Virus record (IMG/VR): IMGVR_UViG_3300048593_000456
Span: 1-26,513 of that record
Source of the DNA: a virus
Reading direction: 5' to 3' (one strand)
Length of the DNA: 26,513 nucleotides
Shown here: piece after piece, positions 12,905-19,699 of the stretch
Layout: each line of letters begins with the position of its first letter
How positions within the stretch are numbered: position 1 is the first letter of the stretch
Translations under genes and position numbers: made by a program
Notes under the pieces: generated by a model
Seen by the model: the letters and a program-made list of their open reading frames with translations, nothing else
Databases searched by the model: none
What the model was told of the DNA's origin: nothing

Positions 12905-13288
12905 ATGAAAGCAAAATATTATATCTACTGGAATATCCATTTAAAGTGTTTTTCGGTAAGATATCGAGGAAAAGTCATCGGGCATCATACCGCAATACTT
13001 GCAAAGAATGCTACTTTTAGTGTTTCGAAAAAGGGCCGCGAACGTGTGCTGCGTGAACAATCTAAAAACGTACATGCTTTTGTTGTTGCAGAAGAAATCC
13101 TTACGGGGTTCGATGCTTTTTCTTCTTACGAAGAACAAGTAGATCCTGTGGAGGTAAAATATAATCCATATAAGTATTCTACGTTTGTTGATTCTAATGG
13201 TAATGAAATCACTAACGCTGGAGCCGTATATATGGCGGCGGACTTAGGAAAACCACAACTTTTAGCTTTTGGAGCACAAGAAAGATAA
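12905..13288 (+). CDS. Conserved hypothetical phage protein, 127 aa
   Basis: Begins MKAKYYIYWNIHLKCFSVRY and continues RGKVIGHH, a strand-rich N-terminus that recurs in small phage proteins. The mid-part has 'KKGRERVLREQSKNVHAFVV' and the end is 'AADLGKPQLLAFGAQER'. No catalytic residues that I can recognise. It begins a run of overlapping genes to 14707. The mRNA from the upstream promoter would be close to leaderless. Confidence 0.8.
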   Translation: MKAKYYIYWNIHLKCFSVRYRGKVIGHHTAILAKNATFSVSKKGRERVLREQSKNVHAFVVAEEILTGFDAFSSYEEQVDPVEVKYNPYKYSTFVDSNGNEITNAGAVYMAADLGKPQLLAFGAQER

Positions 13289-13291
13289 AAA

Positions 13292-13510
13292 ATGAATGAA
13301 AGAACAAAACTATGCGTTCAATTAGCGAGCGAATGCGCAGAAATTTTAGATGATAAACTAAAAGAAATTGGACAGATATTAGAACCTCACATGGAAACAA
13401 GTCACTTTTTCTCTGTTTTGGATAATATTATGAAATTTCTGGTTTTAAGCTCTCAAATGAAAAAGTCTATAAATGAAAAAATCCAACTGATGAAAGGTGA
13501 AAATGAATAA
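13292..13510 (+). CDS. Helical hypothetical protein, 72 aa
   Basis: Almost entirely helical, charged product (LASECAEILDDKLKEIGQIL ... KKSINEKIQLMKGENE). It starts 3 bases after the previous stop and its stop overlaps the next start (ATGAATAA). No motif recognised. Confidence 0.7.
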   Translation: MNERTKLCVQLASECAEILDDKLKEIGQILEPHMETSHFFSVLDNIMKFLVLSSQMKKSINEKIQLMKGENE

Positions 13511-13712
13511 ACTACATCAAAAAGATGATTTTGAATTTATGTTTTCTTTATTTTTTATTACATTAATGCTTACTAACGTTGTATCTGTATACTCTGCAAA
13601 ATATATGGGCGAAAAAGATATAAAAAAACAAGCAATAGAAAACAATGCAGCAGAATACGTAGTTGATAAAGACGGTAAAGTAAATTTTAAATGGAAGGGG
13701 CAAAATGAATAA
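13503..13712 (+). CDS. Small membrane-anchored protein, 69 aa
   Basis: The ATG at 13503 follows GAAAGGTG; an in-frame GTG at 13497 is also possible. One hydrophobic segment at residues about 12-31 (FMFSLFFITLMLTNVVSVYS) followed by a charged soluble tail, so the protein is likely anchored by its N-terminus. Overlaps the genes on both sides by 8 bases. Role unknown. Confidence 0.7.
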   Translation: MNKLHQKDDFEFMFSLFFITLMLTNVVSVYSAKYMGEKDIKKQAIENNAAEYVVDKDGKVNFKWKGQNE

Positions 13713-13959
13713 ACTTGAAACTGAACTATCTTGTGAAGTCGATGATATGATTCGCTGTATCGCGAGAGATACAGGTAAAGACTATGCTGTAGTTGAATTC
13801 GCCATGTTCAAAGAATGTATTTATCCGGAAGGTAACAAAACTTTTGTATCAACTAAATTCCGAATAAAGGATGCAGAAAATAGCTGGCTTCGTGCTAGTA
13901 TCTATCGTATATTAGATGAAAACGAAATCGAGTCAATTTATATCACTAATGCTATTTAA
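13705..13959 (+). CDS. Hypothetical protein, 84 aa
   Basis: AAGGGG lies 6 bases before the ATG, inside the previous gene. Acidic product with two Cys (CEVDDMIRCIARDTGKDYAV) and mixed alpha/beta pattern. No family recognised. Confidence 0.75.
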   Translation: MNKLETELSCEVDDMIRCIARDTGKDYAVVEFAMFKECIYPEGNKTFVSTKFRIKDAENSWLRASIYRILDENEIESIYITNAI

Positions 13960-13967
13960 GGTAAAAA

Positions 13968-14309
13968 ATGAAGATCACTCCAACAGAAAATTTTTCAAAA
14001 GAATTTTGGGCTTATAATCTTCCGCTTCAAATTTTTATAGATGAATCCGACGATGAATCCGACGAAGAATCTAAATTATATAGAATTGTAAACTATATGC
14101 CACGCAAAGATGGAGTTTGCGATATTGATGCATTAATGACAAAAGAAGAAATGCAGACTGTTTGCAAAAACTCTGCCGAGATACTTAGAAATCTAGCCAG
14201 CTTATTTGATGCTTTTGCAGAAGGTAAATTGGAACATATATACTATCCTGATAAGCCCGTCTCTAAGGCAATCGAAGAATTTAGCAAAAATAAAGGAAAA
14301 CTAACATGA
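13968..14309 (+). CDS. Acidic hypothetical protein, 113 aa
   Basis: Contains a short internal acidic repeat, DESDDESDEES, around residues 26-36 and a helical C-terminal half (ILRNLASLFDAFAEGKLEHI). The stop overlaps the next start (ATGA). An acidic patch of this kind could mimic nucleic acid or bind a basic partner, which is only inference. Confidence 0.75.
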   Translation: MKITPTENFSKEFWAYNLPLQIFIDESDDESDEESKLYRIVNYMPRKDGVCDIDALMTKEEMQTVCKNSAEILRNLASLFDAFAEGKLEHIYYPDKPVSKAIEEFSKNKGKLT

Positions 14310-14707
14310 CTTATGTATATAAAATTGGTAAAGAGTTTTTACTTCGTAATGGCATTACAGCTACGGTTATTGATACTGACTTTGGCGGTCATATACTTTT
14401 TAAGTATAATACCGAAGGCAATTGGTCTACTGTTAAAGCTAGACAAGACGGCAGGGAATATAGGGGTAATACAGACTATGATATAGTCTCAGAAAAACCT
14501 AAATTACTTAAAAAGACTACATATGCCTTTCTTTATCTAATGGAAAATGACAAATTAGAAATTTGGGGTTTGTATGATATTGACGATACCGATGAAGCCG
14601 ATATTGATGCAATAATGAATGCCATTATAAATAATGGATATAAGTTTTACGGTATTTCTAAGGTTTGTTTTGAATCAGACGGGACTAAGAAAAAGTTGAA
14701 TTTTTAA
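14306..14707 (+). CDS. Paralog pair member 1 (FYGI..V..SDGTK ending), 133 aa
   Basis: Clear paralog of the 16355 gene: same length, similar N-terminus (IGKEFLLRNGITATVIDTDF against LGKEYLNRRGDTCVVLDPDF), 'REY..YDI..EKP', 'LEIWGLYDI' and the C-terminal FYGISKVCFESDGTKKKLNF. Likely a small beta-barrel N-terminal domain with an alpha/beta C-terminal part. Both copies are followed immediately by a TTGACA promoter after the same AATTTTTAAC end. Function unknown. Confidence 0.8.
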   Translation: MTYVYKIGKEFLLRNGITATVIDTDFGGHILFKYNTEGNWSTVKARQDGREYRGNTDYDIVSEKPKLLKKTTYAFLYLMENDKLEIWGLYDIDDTDEADIDAIMNAIINNGYKFYGISKVCFESDGTKKKLNF

Positions 14708-14708
14708 C

Positions 14709-14736
14709 TTGACATTTTTACGTTATACGGTATAAT
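14709..14736 (+). promoter_or_regulatory. Promoter TTGACA-N16-TATAAT for tRNA-Lys
   Basis: -35 at 14709-14714, -10 at 14731-14736. Predicted start lies about 4 bases before tRNA-Lys. Confidence 0.85.
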
Positions 14737-14746
14737 AATATATAAT

Positions 14747-14820
14747 GATGCTGTAACTCAATTGGTAAGAGTATTCGCCTTTTAAGCGAAAGGTTGTGAG
14801 TTCAAGTCTCACTGGCATCA
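14747..14820 (+). tRNA. tRNA-Lys (anticodon UUU)
   Basis: Acceptor GATGCTG with TGGCATC, D stem ACTC/GAGT, anticodon loop CTTTTAA (TTT) on stem TTCGC/GCGAA, T arm GTGAG-TTCAAGT-CTCAC, discriminator A. No CCA encoded. Confidence 0.95.
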
Positions 14821-14908
14821 CTGGTCAATAATGCGGCGGGAGATTCTTAAAGACTCATAGAGTACATAAGAAAGTAGTCGCTAAATTAAAAACAGTTTAT
14901 TGACACAT
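14821..14908 (+). other. Spacer between two tRNAs, possible tRNA remnant
   Basis: Holds no gene. GCGGC (near 14832) can pair with GTCGC (near 14878), enclosing about 40 bases, but no T arm or anticodon arm is visible. It is either precursor spacer or a decayed tRNA. Confidence 0.25.
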
Positions 14909-14980
14909 GGCCTATTCGACTTCTGGTGAGGTCACTAGCCTTTCACGCTAGGCAGGCGGGATCGAAACCCGCATAGGTCA
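14909..14980 (+). tRNA. tRNA-Glu (anticodon UUC)
   Basis: Acceptor GGCCTAT with ATAGGTC, D stem GACT/GGTC, anticodon loop CTTTCAC (TTC) on CTAGC/GCTAG, T arm GCGGG-ATCGAAA-CCCGC with A in place of the usual T54, discriminator A. CCA is not encoded. Cotranscribed with tRNA-Lys from 14709. Confidence 0.9.
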
Positions 14981-14991
14981 CTAAAAAACGC

Positions 14992-15019
14992 TTGACATCG
15001 GGCGAATAGACGTTATAAT
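14992..15019 (+). promoter_or_regulatory. Promoter TTGACA-N16-TATAAT
   Basis: -35 at 14992-14997, -10 at 15014-15019. AAAGGA for the 15038 gene follows directly. Confidence 0.85.
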
Positions 15020-15037
15020 TAAGCCAAAGGATAAAAA

Positions 15038-15328
15038 ATGAATCAGCCTGTTAAAATTAATAAAATTAAAGATTCTAAAGCATACCTGTTTTATAATTCA
15101 ACTGAAATTGGCCTTATTTCAAACCAGTTAGAATTAGATGACGTAAGACTGCAAATAGCAAAGCAGAAGCTTAGTGGCTATTATATTATTTTTGCTAACC
15201 ATGAAGGTTTGCAAGAGATAGCTATACGTCCAGACGGTTCTTTAAGTCATTGGCCAAGCGGATTTTTCGACACTCAGGGGAAAATACTTGCAGAAATTGT
15301 TAGGATGAAAAAGGTTTGCAACGATTAA
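15038..15328 (+). CDS. Hypothetical protein, 96 aa
   Basis: First gene after a consensus promoter. Beta-rich N-terminus (VKINKIKDSKAYLFYNSTEI), a helix (DVRLQIAKQKL), then strands and 'RPDGSLSHWPSGFF'. No recognised family. Good AAAGGA ribosome binding site. Confidence 0.75.
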   Translation: MNQPVKINKIKDSKAYLFYNSTEIGLISNQLELDDVRLQIAKQKLSGYYIIFANHEGLQEIAIRPDGSLSHWPSGFFDTQGKILAEIVRMKKVCND

Positions 15329-15363
15329 CTAACGTTATAAACTAGGTTTAAAAGGATAACATA

Positions 15364-15579
15364 ATGAACGAAATAGAACAAGCCGTGTTTGATAAGCTAG
15401 GTCAAGAAGCTCTAGACTATTTTAGAAGTAACTTTGACTCCGAAGAAATGTACGAATTTGACGGAATGAATTGTGATGATTGTGATGGTTGGGACGGAGT
15501 TTCTAGACGTTGCTCCTGCGGTAATCGTCGCGTTTATTGGATTTGGGACAAATCTGTTTTATATGCTGAGGCATGGTGA
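15364..15579 (+). CDS. Small Cys-rich, probably zinc-binding protein, 71 aa
   Basis: Residues 36-55 carry NCDDCDGWDG and RRCSCGNRRVYW: a CxxC followed by a CxC, consistent with a zinc knuckle. The N-terminal half is a helix. I have seen the 'CDGWDGVSRRC-C-CGNRRVYW' type ending in other phage proteins of unknown function. AAAGGATAAC precedes the start. Confidence 0.75.
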   Translation: MNEIEQAVFDKLGQEALDYFRSNFDSEEMYEFDGMNCDDCDGWDGVSRRCSCGNRRVYWIWDKSVLYAEAW

Positions 15580-15629
15580 AGTTTTACTTCTGGAATTTTT
15601 AAATTCGTAGATTAATTTGCAAAACGTTG

Positions 15630-15657
15630 TTGACATTATTAAACCGCAAAGTACAAT
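15630..15657 (+). promoter_or_regulatory. Promoter TTGACA-N16-TACAAT
   Basis: -35 at 15630-15635, -10 at 15652-15657, 23 bases before the 15681 start. Confidence 0.8.
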
Positions 15658-15680
15658 AGTTGAAACCAAAGGAAAAAATC

Positions 15681-15917
15681 ATGAGTATATACCGTGCAAA
15701 TAAAGAAACTTTAAGAAAAATGCTTTTTAAATGCATAACTGATGATAGTTTTAAAGGTTGCTCAACGGCTGTTGTAGAAACTTTCTACGAAACAGTATCA
15801 AACGAATCTTGGGACAGTGAATATATCATAGATTTTCTTGAATACGCCCGAGGAATTACAAAAGATGGCGATAAAGCAATAGAAGTATTTATCAAGCGAG
15901 AAAAAAATGAAAACTAA
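15681..15917 (+). CDS. Hypothetical helical protein, 78 aa
   Basis: The ATG at 15681 follows AAAGGAAA; an in-frame TTG at 15660 would lie at the expected transcription start. The product is helical and mixed in charge. The end overlaps the 15907 gene by 11 bases, indicating co-translation. Confidence 0.75.
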   Translation: MSIYRANKETLRKMLFKCITDDSFKGCSTAVVETFYETVSNESWDSEYIIDFLEYARGITKDGDKAIEVFIKREKNEN

Positions 15918-16353
15918 AGCTTTAGAAGCTATCGAATTAGCTTTGGAAATTAAAGAAAGTATTTCGCTATCAGAACTAGCAAGTATTATAGGCGGTAAAA
16001 AACTAGATGTTCTAAAAGAAATTGCAAAAAACAAATCTTTGCTAAAGCTTGATAAAAACGGAAATATTACCGGCTTTGCAAACGTAAGAGATAAACAACT
16101 TAAGGATAAATTCCGGAACGGTGAAGTGTATAGTGTACACGGCATTAATTACGGAGCGGACCGAGAGTTGGTGTGGAATGATTCCAGAGCCGAAGAACTA
16201 AAAGTGGGCTATTGGGAGGGCGGTTTTGGCGACTGTAGAGAAATTAAAGTTGTACTAGACACAGAAGCTAATAGGAAATTACTGGAAAATTTAGGTGTTA
16301 TCGAAATAACATCTGCTAAGACGGAACCTATAGAATTTTTTTGGGAGAATTAA
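15907..16353 (+). CDS. Possible helix-turn-helix protein, 148 aa
   Basis: Residues 17-50 (ISLSELASIIGGKKLDVLKE) look like a winged-helix or helix-turn-helix segment, with 'KLDKNGNITGF' as a possible wing. The second half (VYSVHGINYGADRELVWNDS and WEGGFGDCREIKVVLDTEAN) seems a separate alpha/beta domain. DNA binding is inferred from pattern. The next gene begins 1 base after the stop. Confidence 0.75.
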   Translation: MKTKALEAIELALEIKESISLSELASIIGGKKLDVLKEIAKNKSLLKLDKNGNITGFANVRDKQLKDKFRNGEVYSVHGINYGADRELVWNDSRAEELKVGYWEGGFGDCREIKVVLDTEANRKLLENLGVIEITSAKTEPIEFFWEN

Positions 16354-16354
16354 T

Positions 16355-16747
16355 ATGAAGTTAGAACTTGGTAAGGAATATCTAAATCGTCGGGGTGATA
16401 CGTGCGTGGTTTTAGATCCTGACTTTAATGGTGTAGTCTTAACTAAATACTTAATTAATGATGAGTGGTTTATACGTCAACACGATATTTCCGGCCTTTC
16501 CATATCTCGTGATTGTCGTGAATATGACATCATCAAGGAAAAACCCCAAGAACTAACGCTTGTTCAATATGTTGTATTGTACACCTTAAAAAATAAACCG
16601 AACGATTTACTTTGTTGGGGCATCTACAGCGATCTATGCGATTTATCAATTGCAAAATCAAGAATAGTTTTTAACGGGCATAATTTTTACGGAATCCAAG
16701 AAGTAAGATTACAATCAGACGGAACAAAAGAATGCATAAATTTTTAA
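16355..16747 (+). CDS. Paralog pair member 2 (FYGI..V..SDGTK ending), 130 aa
   Basis: Paralog of the 14306 gene with the same domain layout and the same C-terminal FYGIQEVRLQSDGTKECINF. The N-terminal GKEYLNRRGDTCVVLDPDFN suggests a small barrel of the SH3-like type. The ribosome binding site is GGGAG in the preceding stop region. Both copies directly precede a TTGACA promoter, so the duplicated unit may have included the promoter. Confidence 0.8.
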   Translation: MKLELGKEYLNRRGDTCVVLDPDFNGVVLTKYLINDEWFIRQHDISGLSISRDCREYDIIKEKPQELTLVQYVVLYTLKNKPNDLLCWGIYSDLCDLSIAKSRIVFNGHNFYGIQEVRLQSDGTKECINF

Positions 16748-16748
16748 C

Positions 16749-16776
16749 TTGACAATCGCAAGCGGCAAGGTATAAT
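16749..16776 (+). promoter_or_regulatory. Promoter TTGACA-N16-TATAAT
   Basis: -35 at 16749-16754, -10 at 16771-16776. AAAGGA overlaps the expected transcription start. Confidence 0.85.
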
Positions 16777-16791
16777 AAAGGAATAACATGG

Positions 16792-17064
16792 TTGAATATT
16801 ATACAAGTAAAAAAAAATCCAAATTGTTTTTTTGCATCATTAGAAGGTGTGGTTGTAGCAATGTGGCATGAATCTGACGATCCGAAACAATTGACAGGGT
16901 GGATGGATCGTTGTATTTATCGTCCTTTGAGAGAACACTACACAAAAATTGAATGGTCTGGCCCTGCTTATGACCCCGCTCTTTTAGTCGATACCGAAGA
17001 ATTTGAAATTGTTAAATCTACAGGAGAAGAATCACCTCGTATACCATGCGTCAAAGACTTTTAA
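16792..17064 (+). CDS. Hypothetical protein, 90 aa, TTG start or slippage
   Basis: The coding frame (MNIIQVKKNPNCFFASLEGV, then VVAMWHESDD) starts at TTG 16792. A better placed ATG at 16788, 6 bases after AAAGGA, opens another frame that stops after 27 codons but would enter the main frame if one A of the run of nine at 16809-16817 were skipped. So either TTG initiation or slippage on the A tract makes the protein. The product is small and Trp-rich, with no recognised family. Confidence 0.65.
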   Translation: MNIIQVKKNPNCFFASLEGVVVAMWHESDDPKQLTGWMDRCIYRPLREHYTKIEWSGPAYDPALLVDTEEFEIVKSTGEESPRIPCVKDF

Positions 17065-17075
17065 ATAAAAATAAC

Positions 17076-17366
17076 ATGACAATACTGGAACTATTAAAAC
17101 AATACGCCGATACAATTGATGCAATATTTAAATCTTTCGGTATCGATAATTGTTACGGCGAAATAGATGATCGTACATCTGATTTTTTCAGTATAGACGA
17201 TAACACGGTTGAATATTCCGATAAAAAATTTGAGGACGAAGGAGTATACCTAAACAGTATTATAAAAAAATATGAGAACGATACACACTATTTATTGTAC
17301 ATAAACAATGGGCGCGGGGAAAGATTCTACCAAATATTTGACAAATCGAAAGAAATAATTTTTTAA
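17076..17366 (+). CDS. Acidic hypothetical protein, 96 aa
   Basis: The ATG at 17076 lies 11 bases after the previous stop; a longer frame from 17046 overlaps that gene. The product is strongly acidic (GIDNCYGEIDDRTSDFFSID and onward) with a helical start. No motif recognised. No clear ribosome binding site. Confidence 0.7.
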   Translation: MTILELLKQYADTIDAIFKSFGIDNCYGEIDDRTSDFFSIDDNTVEYSDKKFEDEGVYLNSIIKKYENDTHYLLYINNGRGERFYQIFDKSKEIIF

Positions 17367-17374
17367 ATATTTTG

Positions 17375-17402
17375 TTGACAAACCCCAAAATGCCTGTATA
17401 AT
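17375..17402 (+). promoter_or_regulatory. Promoter TTGACA-N16-TATAAT
   Basis: -35 at 17375-17380, -10 at 17397-17402; the ATG at 17414 is only 11 bases further, giving a very short leader. Confidence 0.85.
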
Positions 17403-17413
17403 AAGGAAGTAAC

Positions 17414-17653
17414 ATGAAAACTTTTGCCAAAGTATTAGCTGAAAGACCAGAACCTTCAAAACGTATTGTTCTAATAGAAGTTATTTTATGTGATTCAAGT
17501 ATCTATTGGAGATATAGTTGTGAATCAACTGTTTATTTATACAAGCATGAATGCGAATATGTAATACATAGTCAATGTACTGCAAATGATGCTTTAATTA
17601 ATAATTTTGCTAGTAATTTTCAATTGAAACTTATATCATACGAACTACTTTAA
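17414..17653 (+). CDS. Hypothetical protein, 79 aa
   Basis: MKTFAKVLAERPEPSKRIVL, then a beta-rich Cys-containing segment (IEVILCDSSIYWRYSCESTV). The AAGGAAG ribosome binding site overlaps the predicted transcription start, so the leader is a few bases long. A weak GCC/GGC hairpin with a T run follows the stop. Confidence 0.7.
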   Translation: MKTFAKVLAERPEPSKRIVLIEVILCDSSIYWRYSCESTVYLYKHECEYVIHSQCTANDALINNFASNFQLKLISYELL

Positions 17654-17696
17654 CCAACGGATTTGCCGACTTTTCAGGGCTTTTTTATTATATTGC

Positions 17697-17724
17697 TTGA
17701 CAAAATCCCCGAAGCGATTATAAT
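17697..17724 (+). promoter_or_regulatory. Promoter TTGACA-N16-TATAAT
   Basis: -35 at 17697-17702, -10 at 17719-17724. It drives the 17764 and 17993 genes and probably the following tRNA-Arg. Confidence 0.85.
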
Positions 17725-17763
17725 AACATGCGTTGAGATTACACTAATACAGAAGGAGATAAA

Positions 17764-17991
17764 ATGAACATAAAATTTAACTGGTTTAATGAAGCCGACA
17801 TTTCACGCTTATCTAATCTTGCATCTCGTTATTTTTTAGAAACTATGCATATACCAACAGAAGATTCTTTTATATACAAACATCATGAAGATATGTTGAA
17901 AGACGGTTATTATCAATTATTCGAAACTGACTTTCAATCATTTTCTAAATATGCCAAATACTTCGGGCTTGAACCTATAAGGGAAGATTAA
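17764..17991 (+). CDS. Hypothetical protein, 75 aa
   Basis: Strong GAAGGAG ribosome binding site 5 bases before the ATG. The product begins MNIKFNWFNEADISRLSNLA and contains several aromatic and His residues. Mostly helical, no motif recognised. The next gene starts 1 base after the stop. Confidence 0.75.
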   Translation: MNIKFNWFNEADISRLSNLASRYFLETMHIPTEDSFIYKHHEDMLKDGYYQLFETDFQSFSKYAKYFGLEPIRED

Positions 17992-17992
17992 T

Positions 17993-18241
17993 ATGAAAAC
18001 TTTTATTGGTGTATTTTGTGTTGTTTTGTCTTCACTGTTTTTTATCGCGGCATTTCTTTCTTGTATTGTAATGCTCGGATATTCAGCAACGGGCTTTATA
18101 AGAGAAATTAAATCTGAAACTACAAGTTTCTACAATATTCTTTTTTATGTTGCTGGACTTTTGTTTTTTCAGATTCCCGGAGTTATTCTTTTTATTTTTG
18201 GCCTCATTTTCGGATTTATTGCTTCTCGCAAGCTATCATAG
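17993..18241 (+). CDS. Membrane protein with two or more spans, 82 aa
   Basis: Hydrophobic stretches at residues about 5-32 (FIGVFCVVLSSLFFIAAFLS) and 47-78 (NILFYVAGLLFFQIPGVILF) separated by a short charged loop (REIKSETTS). Expected in the host inner membrane. Role unknown. tRNA-Arg begins 5 bases after the stop. Confidence 0.75.
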   Translation: MKTFIGVFCVVLSSLFFIAAFLSCIVMLGYSATGFIREIKSETTSFYNILFYVAGLLFFQIPGVILFIFGLIFGFIASRKLS

Positions 18242-18245
18242 TTAC

Positions 18246-18319
18246 GCCCGCATAGCTCAGTTGTATAGAGCGTTCGCCTTCTAAGCGAAATGTCGCAGGT
18301 TAGAGTCCTGCTGTGGGTA
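18246..18319 (+). tRNA. tRNA-Arg (anticodon UCU), copy 1
   Basis: Acceptor GCCCGCA with TGTGGGT (two G-U pairs), D stem GCTC/GAGC, anticodon loop CTTCTAA (TCT) on TTCGC/GCGAA, T arm GCAGG-TTAGAGT-CCTGC, discriminator A. The T loop has A where C56 is nearly universal, which would weaken the elbow contact with G19. Confidence 0.85.
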
Positions 18320-18353
18320 CTTGGTGTATAAATAGTTCTAAAAATAATTAATA

Positions 18354-18647
18354 ATGAGCATATTGACGAAACTTCCTAAACACATACAAGATAGTATACT
18401 ATCTAAAGACCCCAAGCTACGATTAGATTTATTGATGATTTCATCCTTAGAGTGTAAGGGATGGGAAGTTAGTTTTCCGGATGATATTATAGATTGGAGA
18501 CACTCGGCTACATTCTCTAAAGGCCCTTACACAGTTTATAGATATAAAGGCGATTGGGTTTGCAGTGAAATGACTGATAAAGGCATCCAGAAAAAAACTT
18601 TTGATTTTTTAGAAGATGCTGTTGATTTTGCTGAAAAAGTTTGTTGA
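18354..18647 (+). CDS. Hypothetical protein, 97 aa
   Basis: MSILTKLPKHIQDSILSKDP, then 'SLECKGWEVSFPDDIIDWRH' and 'YTVYRYKGDWVCSEMTDKGI'. A helical N-terminus followed by a strand-rich region. No known motif. No ribosome binding site is visible upstream. Its stop codon overlaps the next promoter's -35 box. Confidence 0.7.
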   Translation: MSILTKLPKHIQDSILSKDPKLRLDLLMISSLECKGWEVSFPDDIIDWRHSATFSKGPYTVYRYKGDWVCSEMTDKGIQKKTFDFLEDAVDFAEKVC

Positions 18648-18671
18648 CAAAGGCTATAATCATGTTAAAAT
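18644..18671 (+). promoter_or_regulatory. Promoter TTGACA-N16-TAAAAT abutting tRNA-Arg
   Basis: -35 at 18644-18649 and -10 at 18666-18671, the last base directly before the tRNA. A second TATAAT lies at 18655-18660 and could be the box actually used for the tRNA. Confidence 0.65.
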
Positions 18672-18745
18672 ATCCCCGTAGCTCAGTTGGCTAGAGCAAC
18701 TGCCTTCTAAGCAGTAGATCGTAGGTTCGAGTCCTACTGGGGATG
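18672..18745 (+). tRNA. tRNA-Arg (anticodon UCU), copy 2
   Basis: Acceptor ATCCCCG with TGGGGAT, D stem GCTC/GAGC, anticodon loop CTTCTAA (TCT) on CTGC/GCAG, T arm GTAGG-TTCGAGT-CCTAC, discriminator G. The sequence differs widely from copy 1, so it is not a recent duplicate. Confidence 0.9.
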
Positions 18746-18778
18746 CTAATAATAACACTAATTTTATTTGGAGAAATT

Positions 18779-19078
18779 ATGGAAACTGTTCAGTCGTTGC
18801 GTGAAAATGGTTATAAAGTTTTTGTAAAGCATTTGCGTAGATATAAAAGTGTTGGCTATAATAAGGGCACACCATTTATTTTTGACGCATTTGAAACAAA
18901 GCATGAAATTCCCGCTGGAGTTAAAATGCTTGCTACTGGTGGTGTAACTACTGTGGAGGTTATCACACCTAACGGTGATTCTTATAATGCTGTTGCTCAA
19001 TGTCACAACAATGATGTTTTCGAGAAGAAGGCGGGATGCAGGCTTGCATTAGAGCGAGCATTGCGTCAAATTTTTTAA
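18779..19078 (+). CDS. Conserved hypothetical phage protein, 99 aa
   Basis: The ATG at 18779 has TTTGGAG upstream; an earlier frame start at 18743 lies in the tRNA. The product contains KVFVKHLRRYKSVGYNKGTP, FDAFETKHEIPAGVK and, near the end, CRLALERALRQIF. I recall 'VKHLRR ... FETKHEI ... TTVEI..P.G ... GCRIALGRAL' from other phages with no known function. Codon use is a little more GC-rich than average here. Confidence 0.8.
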   Translation: METVQSLRENGYKVFVKHLRRYKSVGYNKGTPFIFDAFETKHEIPAGVKMLATGGVTTVEVITPNGDSYNAVAQCHNNDVFEKKAGCRLALERALRQIF

Positions 19079-19101
19079 TTTTTATTTTTCAAGGATTTTT
19101 T

Positions 19102-19344
19102 ATGGATAGAACAAATTTGTTCTCTAGTATTGGTGTAGGTGATGCATATTTTGGAAAAGATGAAAATGATATGTCTGGAAAAGCTGCTTTTATCTTTTTT
19201 CCTATTGACCCCGAACATGATGATGCAGATCCGGAATTAAATCCGGAGCTTTTTCAGAAAGTTTACATGACAATACCATGCGTCAAAGAATTGATTATCG
19301 ATCTACAATCGGTTGTAGATGATTTTGTTAACGGTGTTATTTAA
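19102..19344 (+). CDS. Acidic hypothetical protein, 80 aa
   Basis: The ATG at 19102 follows CAAGGATT. The product is acidic (FPIDPEHDDADPELNPELFQ) with a short N-terminal region. No recognised motif. Soluble. Confidence 0.75.
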   Translation: MDRTNLFSSIGVGDAYFGKDENDMSGKAAFIFFPIDPEHDDADPELNPELFQKVYMTIPCVKELIIDLQSVVDDFVNGVI

Positions 19345-19363
19345 TATTTTAGAAAGGTTTACA

Positions 19364-19636
19364 ATGAAGAACATGTTTTTTGCTTTAGTTTTAGTTTTTA
19401 GTCTTGCGTCTTTTGGATTTGCTTCGGGCGGTGATTGTGCCTCCGGTCGATGTCTCAAGACTGTTGGTGCGGTCGCAGTAGCACCCGTCCGAGTTGCAGC
19501 CGTTGTTGTTGATGGTGCCGTTGAAACCACCACTGCCGTTGCACAGCGAACCGTAACAGCGACTCGCAATGTTGCCACGACCAGCACACGGGTTGCAGTA
19601 AGGCCCGTCCGACGTTTGCTTAGCGTATTCCGCTAA
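19364..19636 (+). CDS. Secreted small Val/Ala/Arg-rich protein, 90 aa
   Basis: A clear signal peptide (KNMFFALVLVFSLASFGFAS, cleavage likely near residue 20-21), then GGDCASGRC with two cysteines and a low-complexity Val/Ala/Thr/Arg tail ending RPVRRLLSVFR. From memory, small exported proteins of planctomycetes have this build (signal peptide, Gly-Cys motif, 'APVRV..', '..PVRR' end). Base composition of the mature part is much more GC-rich than all neighbours, pointing to recent transfer, possibly from a host. Followed by a perfect terminator. AAAGG lies 7 bases before the ATG. Confidence 0.8.
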   Translation: MKNMFFALVLVFSLASFGFASGGDCASGRCLKTVGAVAVAPVRVAAVVVDGAVETTTAVAQRTVTATRNVATTSTRVAVRPVRRLLSVFR

Positions 19637-19660
19637 GACATAAGTACCAACAAACATTTG

Positions 19661-19684
19661 GGGTGGCCGGTCCACCCTTTTTTT
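19661..19684 (+). terminator. Intrinsic terminator
   Basis: GGGTGG (19661-19666) pairs with CCACCC (19672-19677) around a 5-base loop, followed by seven T. It ends the 18779-19636 unit and lies 16 bases before the next start. Confidence 0.9.
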
Positions 19685-19699
19685 ATAGAAAGAAAAAAA

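Noticed and set aside
19303-19675. Two leftward frames opposite the secreted protein gene
   Set aside because: Shadows of the GC-rich + strand gene, which has a signal peptide, a ribosome binding site and a terminator.
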